Positions 1 through 10,709 of a stretch of 64,000 bases of DNA are shown piece by piece; the first letter of the stretch is position 1; every line of letters starts with the position of its first letter. Position numbers and translations under genes: made by a program. Origin of the DNA: Episyrphus balteatus (lineage: Eukaryota > Arthropoda > Insecta > Diptera > Syrphidae); contig NC_079136.1 in the NCBI RefSeq assembly GCF_945859705.1, positions 41,759,307 to 41,823,306 of the forward strand, read 5' to 3'. The notes beneath the pieces are model-generated. The model saw only the letters and a list, made by a program, of their open reading frames with translations, searched no databases and was not told the DNA's origin.

Positions 1-1504
1 AATTGCGCAGTCGTAAAAAGAACCATAATTTAACACTTAACACTTTGATGTTCCTCCTTTATTCGATACTTTTTAACTTACTGGAGTTCTACCCACAATA
101 GCCTTTAGAAATTAAAAAAAAAAACTCAAAAGAAAAAAACCAAACGATAAAAAAGTAAACTTTAATTATAATGCAAAACTCATAATAAACCTATGAATTT
201 TCAATAAACATTCTTTGGTTTGATGCTTTGCAACATGATGATAAGTATATCCCGCATCAAAATGTAAAATCAATTACCATAAAATAGTTCAATGGAATGA
301 TTTTTTTCCTTTCTTTTTTTACTTGAAAGACTATCAATGTAAGTGCATTGGCGCCTTAATGTCTGCTGCACTAACAATAAGGCAATGCATTTTAATCATA
401 GAAGAGAAGAGAACAAGGAAAAAATAAAACGAACACTATTCTGTTGTTGTGGCACGGTGCGTGGTATGGCGTTGCCATTGTGTGGAATTAATTTTTGTAA
501 CTTGAGAAAAAATCTAATTTACCGCCACATCTCTATGAATGGTCATTTAAGGCTTAAAAGTTAAGTGGGTGATTTAGAACACACTGTGTTGTGTTGTGTT
601 GTGTGTTGTGGTGCATACCAAAGTAGAAGAGTGTCACTTTAAAGGGGTTTATGTTGTGGCTGGATGTCAATGATGTAAAATGATAGTGTGAACTTGTTGT
701 GGGTATATATTTAAAGAGGTTGGTGTGTGAGCGAGAATAAATTGTGGTTGAAACTTACGAGGGATTATAATTAACATTTTGAAAAATTTAAGACCAGTTG
801 ATTCGGTGGTTACATCAGATAAGAGGTTTTAATGAGACGCGGGAATTAAGTTTGGGAACCTGCATCGAAAAAAGACTTAAATTTAATCAGTAGCTCAGTT
901 AGATGTGTTGAATGTATGTTTACGTTATCTATTTTTTTTTTTTTTTTTATAAAAACAAGTAGAAAAATTTAGTGGATGTAGAACATACTGAATAATACAT
1001 AAATTATCTCATTTAAAGATAGGCATCTGTATTTCTGGAAGTAGAACTTTAGGTTGATCCCTGCCAGGCCCACTTGACATAAAATAGGATCAATTAGAAA
1101 ATTGAAAATATTATCATTCATTAGGAGGATTATTACTTTTTTGGAAGTTATTGAAATTTTTTGGAGAAAACATCGAGGATATAAGCTGCTTAAAGTACGG
1201 GAGTCAGTACAAAGAAAAGAGTACTTCTCTAAATTCAACAACATTGATTATTCAAAAATAGGTACCTACATAATTTGCTAGAATTCGCCAATTTTCGCCC
1301 TGCTAGAAACCTTTTGTCAGTGAGACTAGGATTACACAAAGAATGCTAGGAAATAAAACATTATGATGGTTCGTAACTCGAAGAATGATATAGGCAGTAT
1401 ACGGTTGAGCCTCTTCAATTTCAATTCGGTACATCGGATTAACGAGTAAATAAGCTACTGGAAAAATTCGAAAATAGAATTCAATGCCTTTCAACATATT
1501 GTAT
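1..1504. other. AT-rich intergenic or intronic sequence
   Basis: No coding exon could be supported here. There is a TGTGT-type simple repeat at 585-612 and a 17-base T run at 932-948. The stretch at 440-800 is of higher complexity and is not obviously repetitive, so it may hold regulatory sequence, but I see no decisive motif. It may lie in a later intron of the minus-strand gene whose exons are at 36.4, 10.5 and 7.2 kb. Confidence 0.5.
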
Positions 1505-1739
1505 CAAGGGGCACGGTAGTGCCCAGCCAAGTTCTCTAGCAACTTTGGCACTACACCCTTATTTACAGGAAACAACTCAGGCCATTTTCGACCCCCCTCT
1601 AACTTCCACACCAAAGATGCTAGAAATTTCAAACTCGCTACATTTATTGAGCTTGTCAAAACCAAACTCCTCACAAAATTTCAGCCTTTTACGATGAGTA
1701 GTTTCTGAGATATAGGGCTTCAAAAATCGCAAAAACCGT

Positions 1740-1793
1740 AACTGACTGACTGATTGACTGACTGACTGACTGACTGACTCACTCACTCACTGA
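1740..1793. repeat. CTGA/GTCA tetranucleotide microsatellite
   Basis: About thirteen imperfect CTGA units drift into CTCA units at the right end. The minus-strand translation gives the artefactual peptide SVSQSVSQ. In insect dispersed repeats such tetranucleotide tracts often sit at a fixed place inside the element; the GTCT tract at 8400 is in a comparable setting. Confidence 0.85.
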
Positions 1794-1871
1794 CAGATCA
1801 TCAAAATTATGGAGAACTTCCCGTTAACGTAGAAACTTGAAATTTTACACGGTGATAGGGCTTGTGGTGTA

Positions 1872-2817
1872 GGGTAGGATGGTATAAGAGTGCGCGGTTG
1901 ATAAGAGTGCGCAAAGCGATTTTCTACGGTTTGAAAGGGAATGTAAGACTGAATGCACTTATTTTGGAAAGATCTAACTGAGTTTGATCTGCTGTCAAAA
2001 TTTCATGCAAATGTGTTTGTAAACAGAGGAGCTAGTTAAGTTTAAGTTTTTTAGCACTTTTTTTTCCAGTTTTTCTTGCCAGACAAATTAAATTTTCCGC
2101 TTAACAACAAAAAATAACAATAAACAAAGTATGGGACATTGAAAAGTCGACAAAAAGAAACATTTGAGGAACACGTAAGATTGGTCATAAAGTGCATTGT
2201 GAATTACATGTATATTCTTCGATTACATGTCTGAACGTGTAAGAGTGCGCACCATGATGATGTATAAGAGTGCGCGGGTTAAAAGAGCAGTAAATACTAT
2301 CCAAGGCTTCAAAATAACTGGCATTTGTCCATATACCAGCAAACAGCAGCTAGAAAAAGCAATTCCAACCAAAAAGAAACCAAATACAAGTTTAAAAAAA
2401 AACAAGCGAATGAAAGTAACTAGGAAATATTGAAATTTTCTCGGAACCATTAATCGAAGACTAAATTGATTGTTCCTCATTCAAGGAGTGATATATTGAA
2501 AAATACTCTGTTTATTTATAGATAGGCAGTTTTATTTGCGACTTTTGTGCGAACTTACACCTGTACGCAGCTGCGCACTCTTACAAACTAAGCCGCGCAC
2601 TCTTACACAATAGGATGTATAAGAGTGCGCAAATGACCTAACGTGGTATTTTGTTTATAACTTTTGAATTAATACATTTTTGTTACCAGTTTTAAGTTTT
2701 TTTCGTTGCTTTGATTATAAACTAAAAACTATATATAAAAAAAAGTAGTTAAATTCTTTTTGTTATTGTTTTATTTGGTGTTTTGTCTAAAATGCGCACT
2801 CTTATACCACCTTACCC
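1872..2817. mobile_element. Non-autonomous pogo/Tc1-mariner-like element with TA target duplication
   Basis: A 946 bp element is bounded by 24-bp terminal inverted repeats (1872-1895 and 2794-2817) that match at 22 of 24 positions, starting GGGTA and ending in AAGAGTGCGC. The dinucleotide TA flanks both ends (1870-1871 and 2818-2819), as for Tc1/mariner/pogo elements. AAGAGTGCGC or its complement occurs about eight times in total: both ends plus internal copies near 1902, 2240, 2264, 2572, 2594 and 2620. A transposase remnant lies at 2284-2433. Removing the element rejoins a unit of the surrounding ~140 bp tandem array, which confirms the boundaries. Superfamily placement is inference; boundaries are directly seen. 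Confidence 0.8.
2284..2433 (+). pseudogene. Remnant of pogo/Tigger-like transposase C-terminus
   Basis: An open frame contains AVNTIQGFKITGICPY (about 2287-2334). This fits the GF-x-x-T-G-I-x-P-aromatic motif near the end of the catalytic domain of pogo/Tigger/Jerky-type DDE transposases, and it is followed by a Lys-rich tail ending at a stop codon at 2431-2433. The upstream part of the same frame (from 2227) only translates copies of the element's iterated AAGAGTGCGC motif, so it is not original coding sequence. No catalytic Asp residues remain. The fragment suggests the element is an internal deletion derivative. The match rests on a short motif from memory of the family. Confidence 0.5.
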
Positions 2818-3232
2818 TATACAAAGGGAAAAATCGAAAATTTGAGATTTTCAATTCAGGGGGCGTGGCATCCGCCCATTTCCGCTGAATTATCATCAAA
2901 TATTATAGAGCACTTCTGATTATCGTAGAATCTTGAAATTTGGTAGAATGGTAGAGCTGGTAGTTTATATTAAGGAAAAAATTTAAAATTTGAGAATTTC
3001 AGCCAGGGGGCGTGGCATCCGCCCATTTCCGCTGAATTTTCATTAAATATAATAGAGCACATCTGATTATCGTAGAATCTTGAAATTTGGTAGAATGGTA
3101 GTTTATACAAAGCAAAAAATTTAAAGTTGGAGAATTTCAGCCAGGGGGCGTGGCAACCGCCCATTTTCACTGAATTTTCATCAAATATAGAGATTTTCAA
3201 TTCTATAGCCATACCTTGCAAAAAGTAGTGAA

Positions 3233-3578
3233 ATCACAACAAAAACATGACTGTTAAAAAAGGAGCCAAGTTCTCCTATGCTAAAATTATGCTGGCACAA
3301 AAAGTACTGAAATGTAAAAGTGTACCAAGTTCTAAAGTTTGGGTTCAAATTCGTATCAATAAAATTTTGATTGTTTACTTGGCAATTTTTGAAATAACTT
3401 TAAAAATCGGTAATTAGAAGAAAAATTGTCAAGTGAACAATCAAAATTTTATTGATACGAATTTGAACCCAAACTTTAGAACTTGGTACACTTTTACATT
3501 TCAGTACTTTTTGTGCCAGCATAATTTTAGCATAGGAGAACTTGGCTCCTTTTTTAACAGTCATGTTTTTGTTGTGAT
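3233..3578. mobile_element. Foldback MITE-like perfect hairpin
   Basis: Left arm 3233-3390 and right arm 3421-3578 are 158 bp each and nearly identical as inverted copies, separated by a 30-base loop. The outer ends read ATCACAAC...GTTGTGAT. It sits at the right edge of the ~140 bp tandem array. No target duplication is evident and nothing in it codes for protein. A transcript through it would form a long double-stranded hairpin. Confidence 0.8.
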
Positions 3579-3811
3579 AACTCTCAATTAAACTTTTGGA
3601 TAACTCTAAGTTTGCCAGATTTTTCTACCAGTTGCATTTGTACGATAATATTATAGAAAAATTGAAAGAAGTAAACTTTTCGCCAAAGATTGGTTGTATC
3701 AGTGAACAAGACTACTTGAAATATATTATGTATTTTTTGAGTTATCGACTGTTCATATTTAAACCAGTTAGGCAACTGAGGCTATCACTGCTTCACATGA
3801 CCGATACGTTA

Positions 3812-4450
3812 GGGGGGAAATCAGTCTGGACGACGGCTTTTTCATTTATTGAAATTTGGAAAAGTACACGTACATGATATTATTGACACTTTAAAGTATT
3901 GATACAATTTTTTTTAAGTGAAAAAAAAAATGGCGGCTCTACAGTCTTTTAAAGTTGACGCCACGAGTTTGCGCCCGTGCAATGCCCAGATCCAGGAAAT
4001 TATTTATAATAAATAGAGACATTTTAATTAAATTAAAATATATTTATACGCATTGCATGAACCTAAGTTTAGTAAAAAAAATTGTAAAATAAAAATTAGA
4101 GACAAAAAAAACGAAAAAACACTAGGTATGTTTATTTATAAACAAACTGTTAAAAACAATATTAAGGTAATGTAAAAATAAGTATACGAGTAATTTCAAG
4201 TCGATAGCTTTATTAGTTTTTGAGTTACATTGCAAGGTGCGGAAAAAATTTATTTCGAGAAAATGCATTTGAATTTTTCGTTTTCGTAATGTGGTAGGTT
4301 CGCAGCGCATTGGTTTCGGGACTATCTAGGGACTTTTGAGGCTTCTTTTAAGGCTGAGGCAACTGAAAATAGTTTCTTCGGTTGATAAATGATTTTTTTA
4401 GGCAAAAAAATAATAAAAAAATAAACAAAATTCTTGAGGGATTTCTCCCC
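3812..4450. mobile_element. TTAA-flanked inverted-repeat element, copy A
   Basis: Starts GGGGGGAAATCAGTCTGGACGAC after TTA and ends TCTCCCC before TTAA (4451-4454). It shares long blocks with the element at 56382-58452, including ATGGCGGCTC, TTGACGCC, GTTTGCGCC, GCATTGCATGAACCTAA and TCAAGTCGATAGCTT. Its 639 bp matches that copy (about 651 bp) once the hAT nested in the latter is removed. Whether TTAA is a target duplication (piggyBac-like) or part of the terminal repeat cannot be settled from two copies. It is diverged from copy B over the right half. Confidence 0.65.
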
Positions 4451-4454
4451 TTAA

Positions 4455-7158
4455 GGTCTTGCGGGAGCAGTTTGAGTAAGTATCCTGATTTTCTGGGATT
4501 ATCTATTGAATCAGTTGCAGTGGCGTATTGAGGGGGGGCTCAGGGGGCTCAAGCCCCCCCCCCCAAGCCTCCAAAATCATGTTACTATTTAGCTGATTTC
4601 ACCATAATCTACATGAATAACTGAAACTTCTTCGTAAATCGTAGAGATTTAGAGGCAGCTCAAATGATCGAGCCCCCTCCAAATTCTAAAATGGTTGTTT
4701 GTGTTTGTTTGAGTAAGTGCCTTAGTTGACGTTGAGGTTTGGGATTTTCAGGATTTTAGTCCAATTCAGAATTCTTCAAATAATTTGTTTAGTATTTTAA
4801 AGTCGAATTACATCACCGTTAAATTTTGCAAAGCTTCTTATGCAATCACGTCGTATTTTATTGTCTTGAGTATATTACTTTTTTTCAAAAATAATATTTT
4901 TCTCAAAGATATTGGAAATACAAATTTTTTATATCTCAATATCTTAGTGATCAACATAACTAATGGTTTATTTCAGCAAATTCCAGTTTGTGCTTTTGAT
5001 TTGTATTAAAAAAGGAACATTTTATTAAAAAATATATATATTTCGGATTAAACATCAAAAGAATTTCATTGAAAATTTGTTTTTAGGACTTTTACGTTCT
5101 GCATTTCACTTTTTGAGCATTCACTTGCGTTGCCGATAGTGAAATTGGGTGTTCTACATTTTTTTCGCTCATTTAGATTTTCTGATCGAATTCAATTCGC
5201 TTTGTTTCTGCTCGTGAACTTGGTATCTTTTTCAATGAATCTCCAATTTTTGGACAAAATATTATCAAAAATTATATTTTTATTGTTTTGTAATGTTTAT
5301 TTGTTGTTAATTTCATACAAAATACATAAAACACATGAGGCATGAAATATCATAATTCATCACTGCCTCTGTGTTTGCAACCTCATTCGCTTTACACTTT
5401 ATCTAAATCATTTTGCTTTGAAAATTTGCAATAATATCGCCCATGTTCTGCATTTCACTTACATATTTCATATGTCTCGCAAAATGTGACTTCTTATTTT
5501 TTCTTTTAAATTCTGCTTTTTTCCAATAAAGTTGCCAATAAAATTGCATCCATGTTCAAAGTAGCAGTAATTTAACTTTAGAAACAAAATAAAAATGGAT
5601 GAGCCTTCAGTTTTAACAGTTCGAAGCATTTTCGAAGTTTTCGAAATCGATCGAAGGTCAATTTCACGTGAAATTAAAAAGTGATGCCAGTTCACTTTCG
5701 GTCGAATTGCGGAAATATAGGCATTTATACCGAAAAAAGTGATGAGTATAGCTCAAAAACTAGACGTGATAGGAATAAATCTGTAAACAGTTTTGAATTC
5801 AGCACATAAAAAAGGATATGCCAATGATCAATATTCCTAAAATCCAATAATATAACATCGCAAACTGCATTAATAAACATATTTAGATACATTTTTTTCG
5901 GGGATTGATTTTAAAAGTCATAAATTGAATTTATTAAACATTTTTTATCATTAACGAAATATATTTGCCTCTGGATTTCATGCAAGATTTTAATAAGTCG
6001 AATGGGATAAAAAAAAAAATCACGCGGCTCAGGACAGAATTGTCTCTTTTTATCGGGATCAAATTTCGTATGATTTAGAATAAATTAATCAATTTTTATT
6101 TATTTTTAAACTAACCGAATCCATTGATGAGATTTATTTGAAAAGACATAGATCAAATTGATTAAGACCCAATCATTAATCATATTTATTCTTGTAAACT
6201 CTTTTTATTCATAAGGTCACTTATTGACAGTATAGTCGTTATTCTTCTTCATTTTATTGATTGTCAAGTAAACCCCTATTTAGACTTCTCAAAGTTCCAG
6301 GAAAGTTATAAAATGTTTCAGAGCATGATGACATCACACACTTAAGCGCCCCCTTATAACTTGTATACTGACCAATTAAATATCAATTAGCATATACTCA
6401 TGTGAGTATTTTTATTGTCAGCAAAAAAAAAAACTTAAGCAAAAAGTAAACTCCAATCCATTTGAAAATTATGTAATAATTATGCAAATTAATTTTTCGA
6501 AGTTTCAAATGACAGTGTTGTTCCTAGTAAAAAAAAATGACATCATGAAAACACGAAGCGCCACATAAATGCGTTTGACTTAAATATGTATTGAATTCAT
6601 TGAAATTCAATTGAGGTTCAAATTTTCCTCAAAACACATTTACCAATAAAATTGTGAATTTTTTATAATTTTTCTTTAATGATCAAGTGAGACTGCAATG
6701 GATTGGATTTCATTGCAGTTATTTAAATTAAATTTATTGCTTTATCGTTTTATTATACAAAAATATAAGCTTTCATATAAATGATGGCGGCGCTAATTAC
6801 CACCACGACCTACTGTACTAGTATTTCGGCTTTTATGAATGAATTTTTTATGAGGCACTTTTAACTATCAATATGTCACTTTATTTGACGAATAAACAGC
6901 GACACTCATGAGCTCACAAGTCAGTAATTTTCAGCTTGGAAAATTAATGTTTTATTACACATTCAGTAACACCGCATCACGTAATGTATTTTCGTTCTAG
7001 GTATTTCGACCTTCGATATAATTTTCATGTGCATAGTAAATTTGGAATTGCTTAATGATGTCTATGAATAGGGTTCGTAGTTTTATGTAATAATTAAAAA
7101 AAAAGTTTAAAAAAATATCTAAAGTGTAAATTTTAATTTTTATTAACAAAATTCATAC
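4455..7158. other. AT-rich non-coding sequence
   Basis: At 4518 there is a hAT-like start (CAGTGGCGTATTGAGG) followed by G-rich and C-rich blocks, with no matching right end found; it may be a truncated hAT. GCATTTCACTT recurs at about 5101 and 5450. Otherwise I see AT-rich sequence without supportable exons. If the minus-strand gene model is right, this is downstream intron. Confidence 0.5.
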
Positions 7159-7194
7159 CTGGACTATCAACTCCAATGATAGCATCTGAATCCT
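7159..7194 (-). CDS. Putative 36-nt internal coding exon of an unrecognised gene
   Basis: On the minus strand, a TTTCATTTCATTT pyrimidine stretch and a perfect CTAAC branch-point sequence precede ATATCAG|AG; the exon then runs to CCAG|GTATGAAT, a good splice donor. Its phase-1 start fits the phase-1 end of the exon at 10466: joining them turns G+AG into a Glu codon, and the combined peptide reads MDGGYINEEDSDAIIGVDSP with no stop. The exon again ends in phase 1. The acidic peptide is not one I recognise. The start-codon exon lies 3.3 kb upstream on this strand, and later exons would be below this position or outside the window. The evidence is splice signals plus phase agreement only; a chance match is possible. 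Confidence 0.5.
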
Positions 7195-8389
7195 CTGATA
7201 TTTCGTTAGCATAAATGAAATGAAATTTTATTTTTTTTAATTTAATATTATTTTATTTTATAAAAGACACAGGAATTTTGAAACATAAATTTAGTAACAA
7301 TAATAAAAGTGTCATTAAAGTAATAAAAAATTTATTCAAGCAAACAAAAAGTATGTTTTTGAATTGCATTTAATGAATCGAAAAGATGCACGCACTTAGA
7401 TAAAGAGCTAATGTTCTAAATGAATAATGACTAATTACATCACTACAAGAAATGCTTTTCAAACAGATTAGTGTGTGTAAAAGAAATAAAATGATTCAAT
7501 GAAAACCTATTGATGTGTAGTAGTAAATACCGCCATGGTACAAAAATAGGTTTCTAAGTTTTTTTTCTTTTTCATTTTTTGAAAACAGATGCACTCATAC
7601 ATCATTTTAAAATTAAAAAAAAAAATATTTATCATCATACAGTTATTATGGTAGAACAAATTGTGACTAATGATGTTTTCATCGGGTTATAAATTTGAAA
7701 CAGACTTATTGTAATTTATTGATAAATGATAACAATAACAAAAGGCTTTTTAAAAATAACATGAATTTTATTTTTTATATTTCTTTGTAGTGTTTCATCA
7801 TCCAGGGAAAAAGATTAAAAAAGGCTCTAATAGATTTTTATTTTAACCAAATAAATTATGTGCACTATTTTGAAGAAAATATCGTCAATTAAGGCGATAA
7901 AACTATAAAACTTTGAAAAAAAAAAAAATTCTTAAACCAAGATTTCAAGGTCAGTCTATTTAACATGGTTATTTTTGACAATGACGCTAATAGAAGCAGG
8001 TGCTCTTTCACCCTGAATGCTTAAACCGTTTCGCCAAGTTGACGTCAACACAACGCACTGGTAATAAAAAATATTAAAGCTGTAAACGAAAATCGTTAAA
8101 CGAAATTAAACTTCAGTGTCCTTCCAAGGTTCCAAGTGGGTGGATTTTATTGATATGTTGAATAATAAATAATTCTTCGAAGCTCTCCAATAGATAGAAT
8201 TGAAAATAAAGACAAAACTGAGAATAAAATCAACAACAAAAACCTTTTGTAAAGTTTTTTGATTTTAAAAATTATGGAAGTACTCGCTGAACAGAATGGC
8301 ACTACCACTTTTTACTTTCGATATAGGTACTTATATCAAGTTATGCATTCGTATGACATTACGATGGTAGACAATGCCAAAAAAAGTGG
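7195..8389. other. AT-rich intron sequence (minus-strand gene)
   Basis: It lies between putative exons 3 and 2 of the minus-strand gene. Poly-A and poly-T tracts are frequent and no element boundaries or conserved motifs stand out. Confidence 0.45.
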
Positions 8390-9255
8390 GTCCCAGAAGT
8401 CCGTCTGTCTGTCTGTCAGTCTGTCTGTCTGTATAAGGAGCTACAGCCTAAACGGATGGACCGATTAATGTCAAATTTGGTATGTAGCGTTATTTAGCGA
8501 CTCTCCGGAGGGGTTTTTTTAATTAATTTTTTTGGACCAAAAATAACGGTACCTGTCATATACCCATTTTAGTAAAATTGAAATATCTCGAAAACGGCTC
8601 CAACCATTTTGTTTTTTGTTTAATAAATTTTAATGTTAGTTTTATGCTAAGGTCTATCTATCAATGAAAAAATTTTTTTTTGAAAATCATTATTAACGGT
8701 ACCTGCCATAGAACCGTTTTTTTTTTTTCAAATCCGATTATCTCCGAAACTGCTTATTCGATTTGAACGAAACTTTTTGTGAAGAAGCATTTATATAATT
8801 TAAATATAAACCAAAAATAATTCAAAAAAATAATTTTTGGATTTTTAAAAAAATTTTGAAATTTTTTTTTCTGAAAAATCAAATTTTCGAAAACGGGACA
8901 TTGAATTTTTTTGAAATTTTGTTTTTAGATGTTGATAAGTGATTTCTAAAAAATGGCATACCAATTTTATTTTAAAACTTTTTTTCTAAAAAATTAATTA
9001 TAAAAAATTAGTTTTTTTTTCAAAACGGCTCTAACGATTTTGAAAATTTTTTTTTCTAAAAATGCATGTTAATATATCAATTAAGACTGCATACTTTTTT
9101 TGGAGGGCAATTTAATTTCAGATTTTATTTTATTTTTTTTTTTGTAAACGAATTTTATTTTTTTTTTTTCAAATTTCTATATACAAAGTCTTAACAATTT
9201 AAGCTCTTAGAGTTAGAGCAAATTCGTGCGACCCAGTCGTGCATTTTATTTTGTT
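8390..9255 (+). repeat. Dispersed repeat with GTCT microsatellite
   Basis: It begins AAAAAAAGTGGGTCC, carries a GTCT tract at 8400-8432, then blocks such as AACGGTACCTGTCATAT, CGAAAACGGCTC and TTATTAACGGTACCTGCCAT, and ends at about 9255 with GTGCGACCCAGTCGTGCATT. The same order of motifs, in the same orientation, occurs at about 48829-50365, which is longer; the end motif also appears near 30620 (inverted) and 11450 (partial). The combination of a tetranucleotide tract with conserved flanks recalls the mini-me class of dipteran elements, but I cannot confirm that assignment. Confidence 0.65.
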
Positions 9256-10465
9256 GAGAAATACCCTGTTTTTGTCCGTATTTTCTATCTTTCTTACTTT
9301 TCTCTAAATTTTTTTTCAACCAAATCTTAAATTTTAAATGTTAAGTTTTACAAGTTTTTTTTTTTGTTTTTACTTTTTTTGGCTTGTAACTTTTTTAACA
9401 TTCAGAATATCAAAAAAAACTTGTTTTCTAACATGAAAGACGAGAAATTCAATTGTCAACGTTTGTATACCAACTTTTATCTAAGTTGTATAGAAATTGA
9501 GATATTTAATAAAAACTAAAATCCAAGTTGGCGGTCAAAAGGTGAATTTCACGAGTGCGAAAAATCAGAGTTATGATATTCCCCCAATTCTCTATCGAAT
9601 GAGCAAACAAAATTTTGGCTTGGTAAAAACTGCTGGGTCACCCATATGAATATCATAAATGCACTAGAAATGCATCGATATGCTTACAAAATATCTGTGG
9701 GACCTTGTTTTGCTACAAAATTGAAAATTTGCACAATGTATGGCCTACCACACAAATAAATAAAATTAATTGTGGTCACACTAAAAATAAAAAAAACATT
9801 ATTTGAAGAATTTGTTAGAATTTTCAAAACGACTAACTCCTTTCAAAAACTTTACAAGGAGCAAATCTTTTTTTAGAAAGAAATCAAACTTTAAGTTTTT
9901 TTTTTGTTTCAGAAGCGTTTTATTATGATATTTCTCCTCTAATAAAACTATCCTTGGGAAAGCGTTGATTTTAAATCATAATAATGTCTGCAGCTTTAAA
10001 TGAGTTTTTTGTATCGATTGCACTTCAAACTTTAATAACGCATTTGCAGCACATTTAGCCATTGCCATAGAAACAAATTGTATACAAGGCATAAAATTTC
10101 ACTACGAGATAAGTTTATCTAAGCACTTAGATCAGCAAATGTGATTTAAAAAATGAGGTAAAACATCCAATTCTAACACAAAAATATTGTTAACCCAACC
10201 TTAACGTACTTAAAGTCGATACTTTATGAGTATATCTGCATCGGGCAAGCCCTTTTATTATTCTCCCAAACAAAGGTTGCATTTATTACCCTTTTATATA
10301 TTCTTTGGCAAAATGACTTCATCAGAAATTATACAATGCAAAATAAAAAGTGCAAAAGCCAGTAAAAAATGACAATAAGAAAAAGAAGAAAAAACTAAAA
10401 AGATCTTTTTATCGATAAAAACAATAATAAAAAAAACACTGTCAACAACTTTATGTGTCTCTTAC
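9256..10465. other. AT-rich intron sequence with a promoter-proximal flank
   Basis: It carries long T and A runs to about 9960, with lower repeat content towards 10465. No exon, element end or RNA gene is supported. Confidence 0.4.
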
Positions 10466-10490
10466 CTTCGTTTATGTATCCTCCATCCAT
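10466..10490 (-). CDS. Putative first coding exon (start codon) of an unrecognised gene
   Basis: Minus-strand sequence ATCAAAATGG gives a good insect start context at 10490. The coding part is ATG GAT GGA GGA TAC ATA AAC GAA G (MDGGYINE plus one base), ending at a consensus donor AAG|GTAAGAG. An in-frame TAA lies 18 bases upstream of the ATG, so translation cannot begin further upstream in this frame. The exon probably begins at 10709, where a very long pyrimidine tract ends in GAAG, giving about 219 bases of 5' leader. It ends in phase 1, matching the exon at 7159-7194. The upstream promoter and non-coding exon at 36.1-36.5 kb would feed into it. The protein is not recognised from eight residues. 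Confidence 0.55.
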
Positions 10491-10709
10491 TTTGATTGTA
10501 TATTTTTAAACGGCCTTTTGTTTTTGTAGAAATGAAGTCCTGAGATTGTTACAAGCGCACACCCTGTATTTCTCTACTTTTCTGCTTGACTTGTTGCCAC
10601 TTTATTAAACCACAACAACACTTACACTATCTACCTTATTCATCTATTTGAAGAAAAAAGCAAACATTCTAAACTAGGGTAATTGTATCCAAAATTAAAC
10701 TTCGAAGCA
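10491..10709 (-). other. Putative 5' untranslated part of exon 2 (minus-strand gene)
   Basis: The minus strand shows an acceptor-like site (an 11-base T run, C, six T, then GAAG) ending at 10710. It is followed by CAACAA-rich leader-type sequence typical of insect 5' leaders. The start codon follows at 10490. An alternative is that a separate promoter lies upstream near 11.0 kb and that this is part of a first exon. Confidence 0.4.

Larger units (their letters stand above)
1505..3232. repeat. Degenerate ~140 bp tandem repeat array, interrupted by a transposon
   Basis: The motif GGGGGCGTGGCATCCGCCCA recurs at 2859, 3006 and 3144 (spacing 147 and 138 bases), each time followed by related sequence containing CGTAGAATCTTGAAATTTGG. 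A diverged unit lies at about 1800-1871 and continues directly at 2820, so the element at 1872-2817 was inserted into an existing unit. A GTCA-type microsatellite at 1740-1793 and a short hairpin (GGGCACGGTAGTGCCC near 1509) lie at its left. This looks like the internal tandem region of a dispersed repeat; the family is not identified. Confidence 0.7.

Noticed and set aside
1577..1786. Open frame encoding SVSQSVSQ
   Set aside because: It is a translation of the tetranucleotide microsatellite and the adjoining dispersed repeat.
2970..3221. Minus-strand frame with repeated MGGCHAPWLKFSNFKF
   Set aside because: It is a by-product of the ~140 bp tandem repeat; no start context or family match.
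4518..4690. hAT element starting CAGTGGCGTATTGAGG
   Set aside because: No matching right end and no second copy of the preceding 8 bases (ATCAGTTG) could be found, so element boundaries cannot be claimed.
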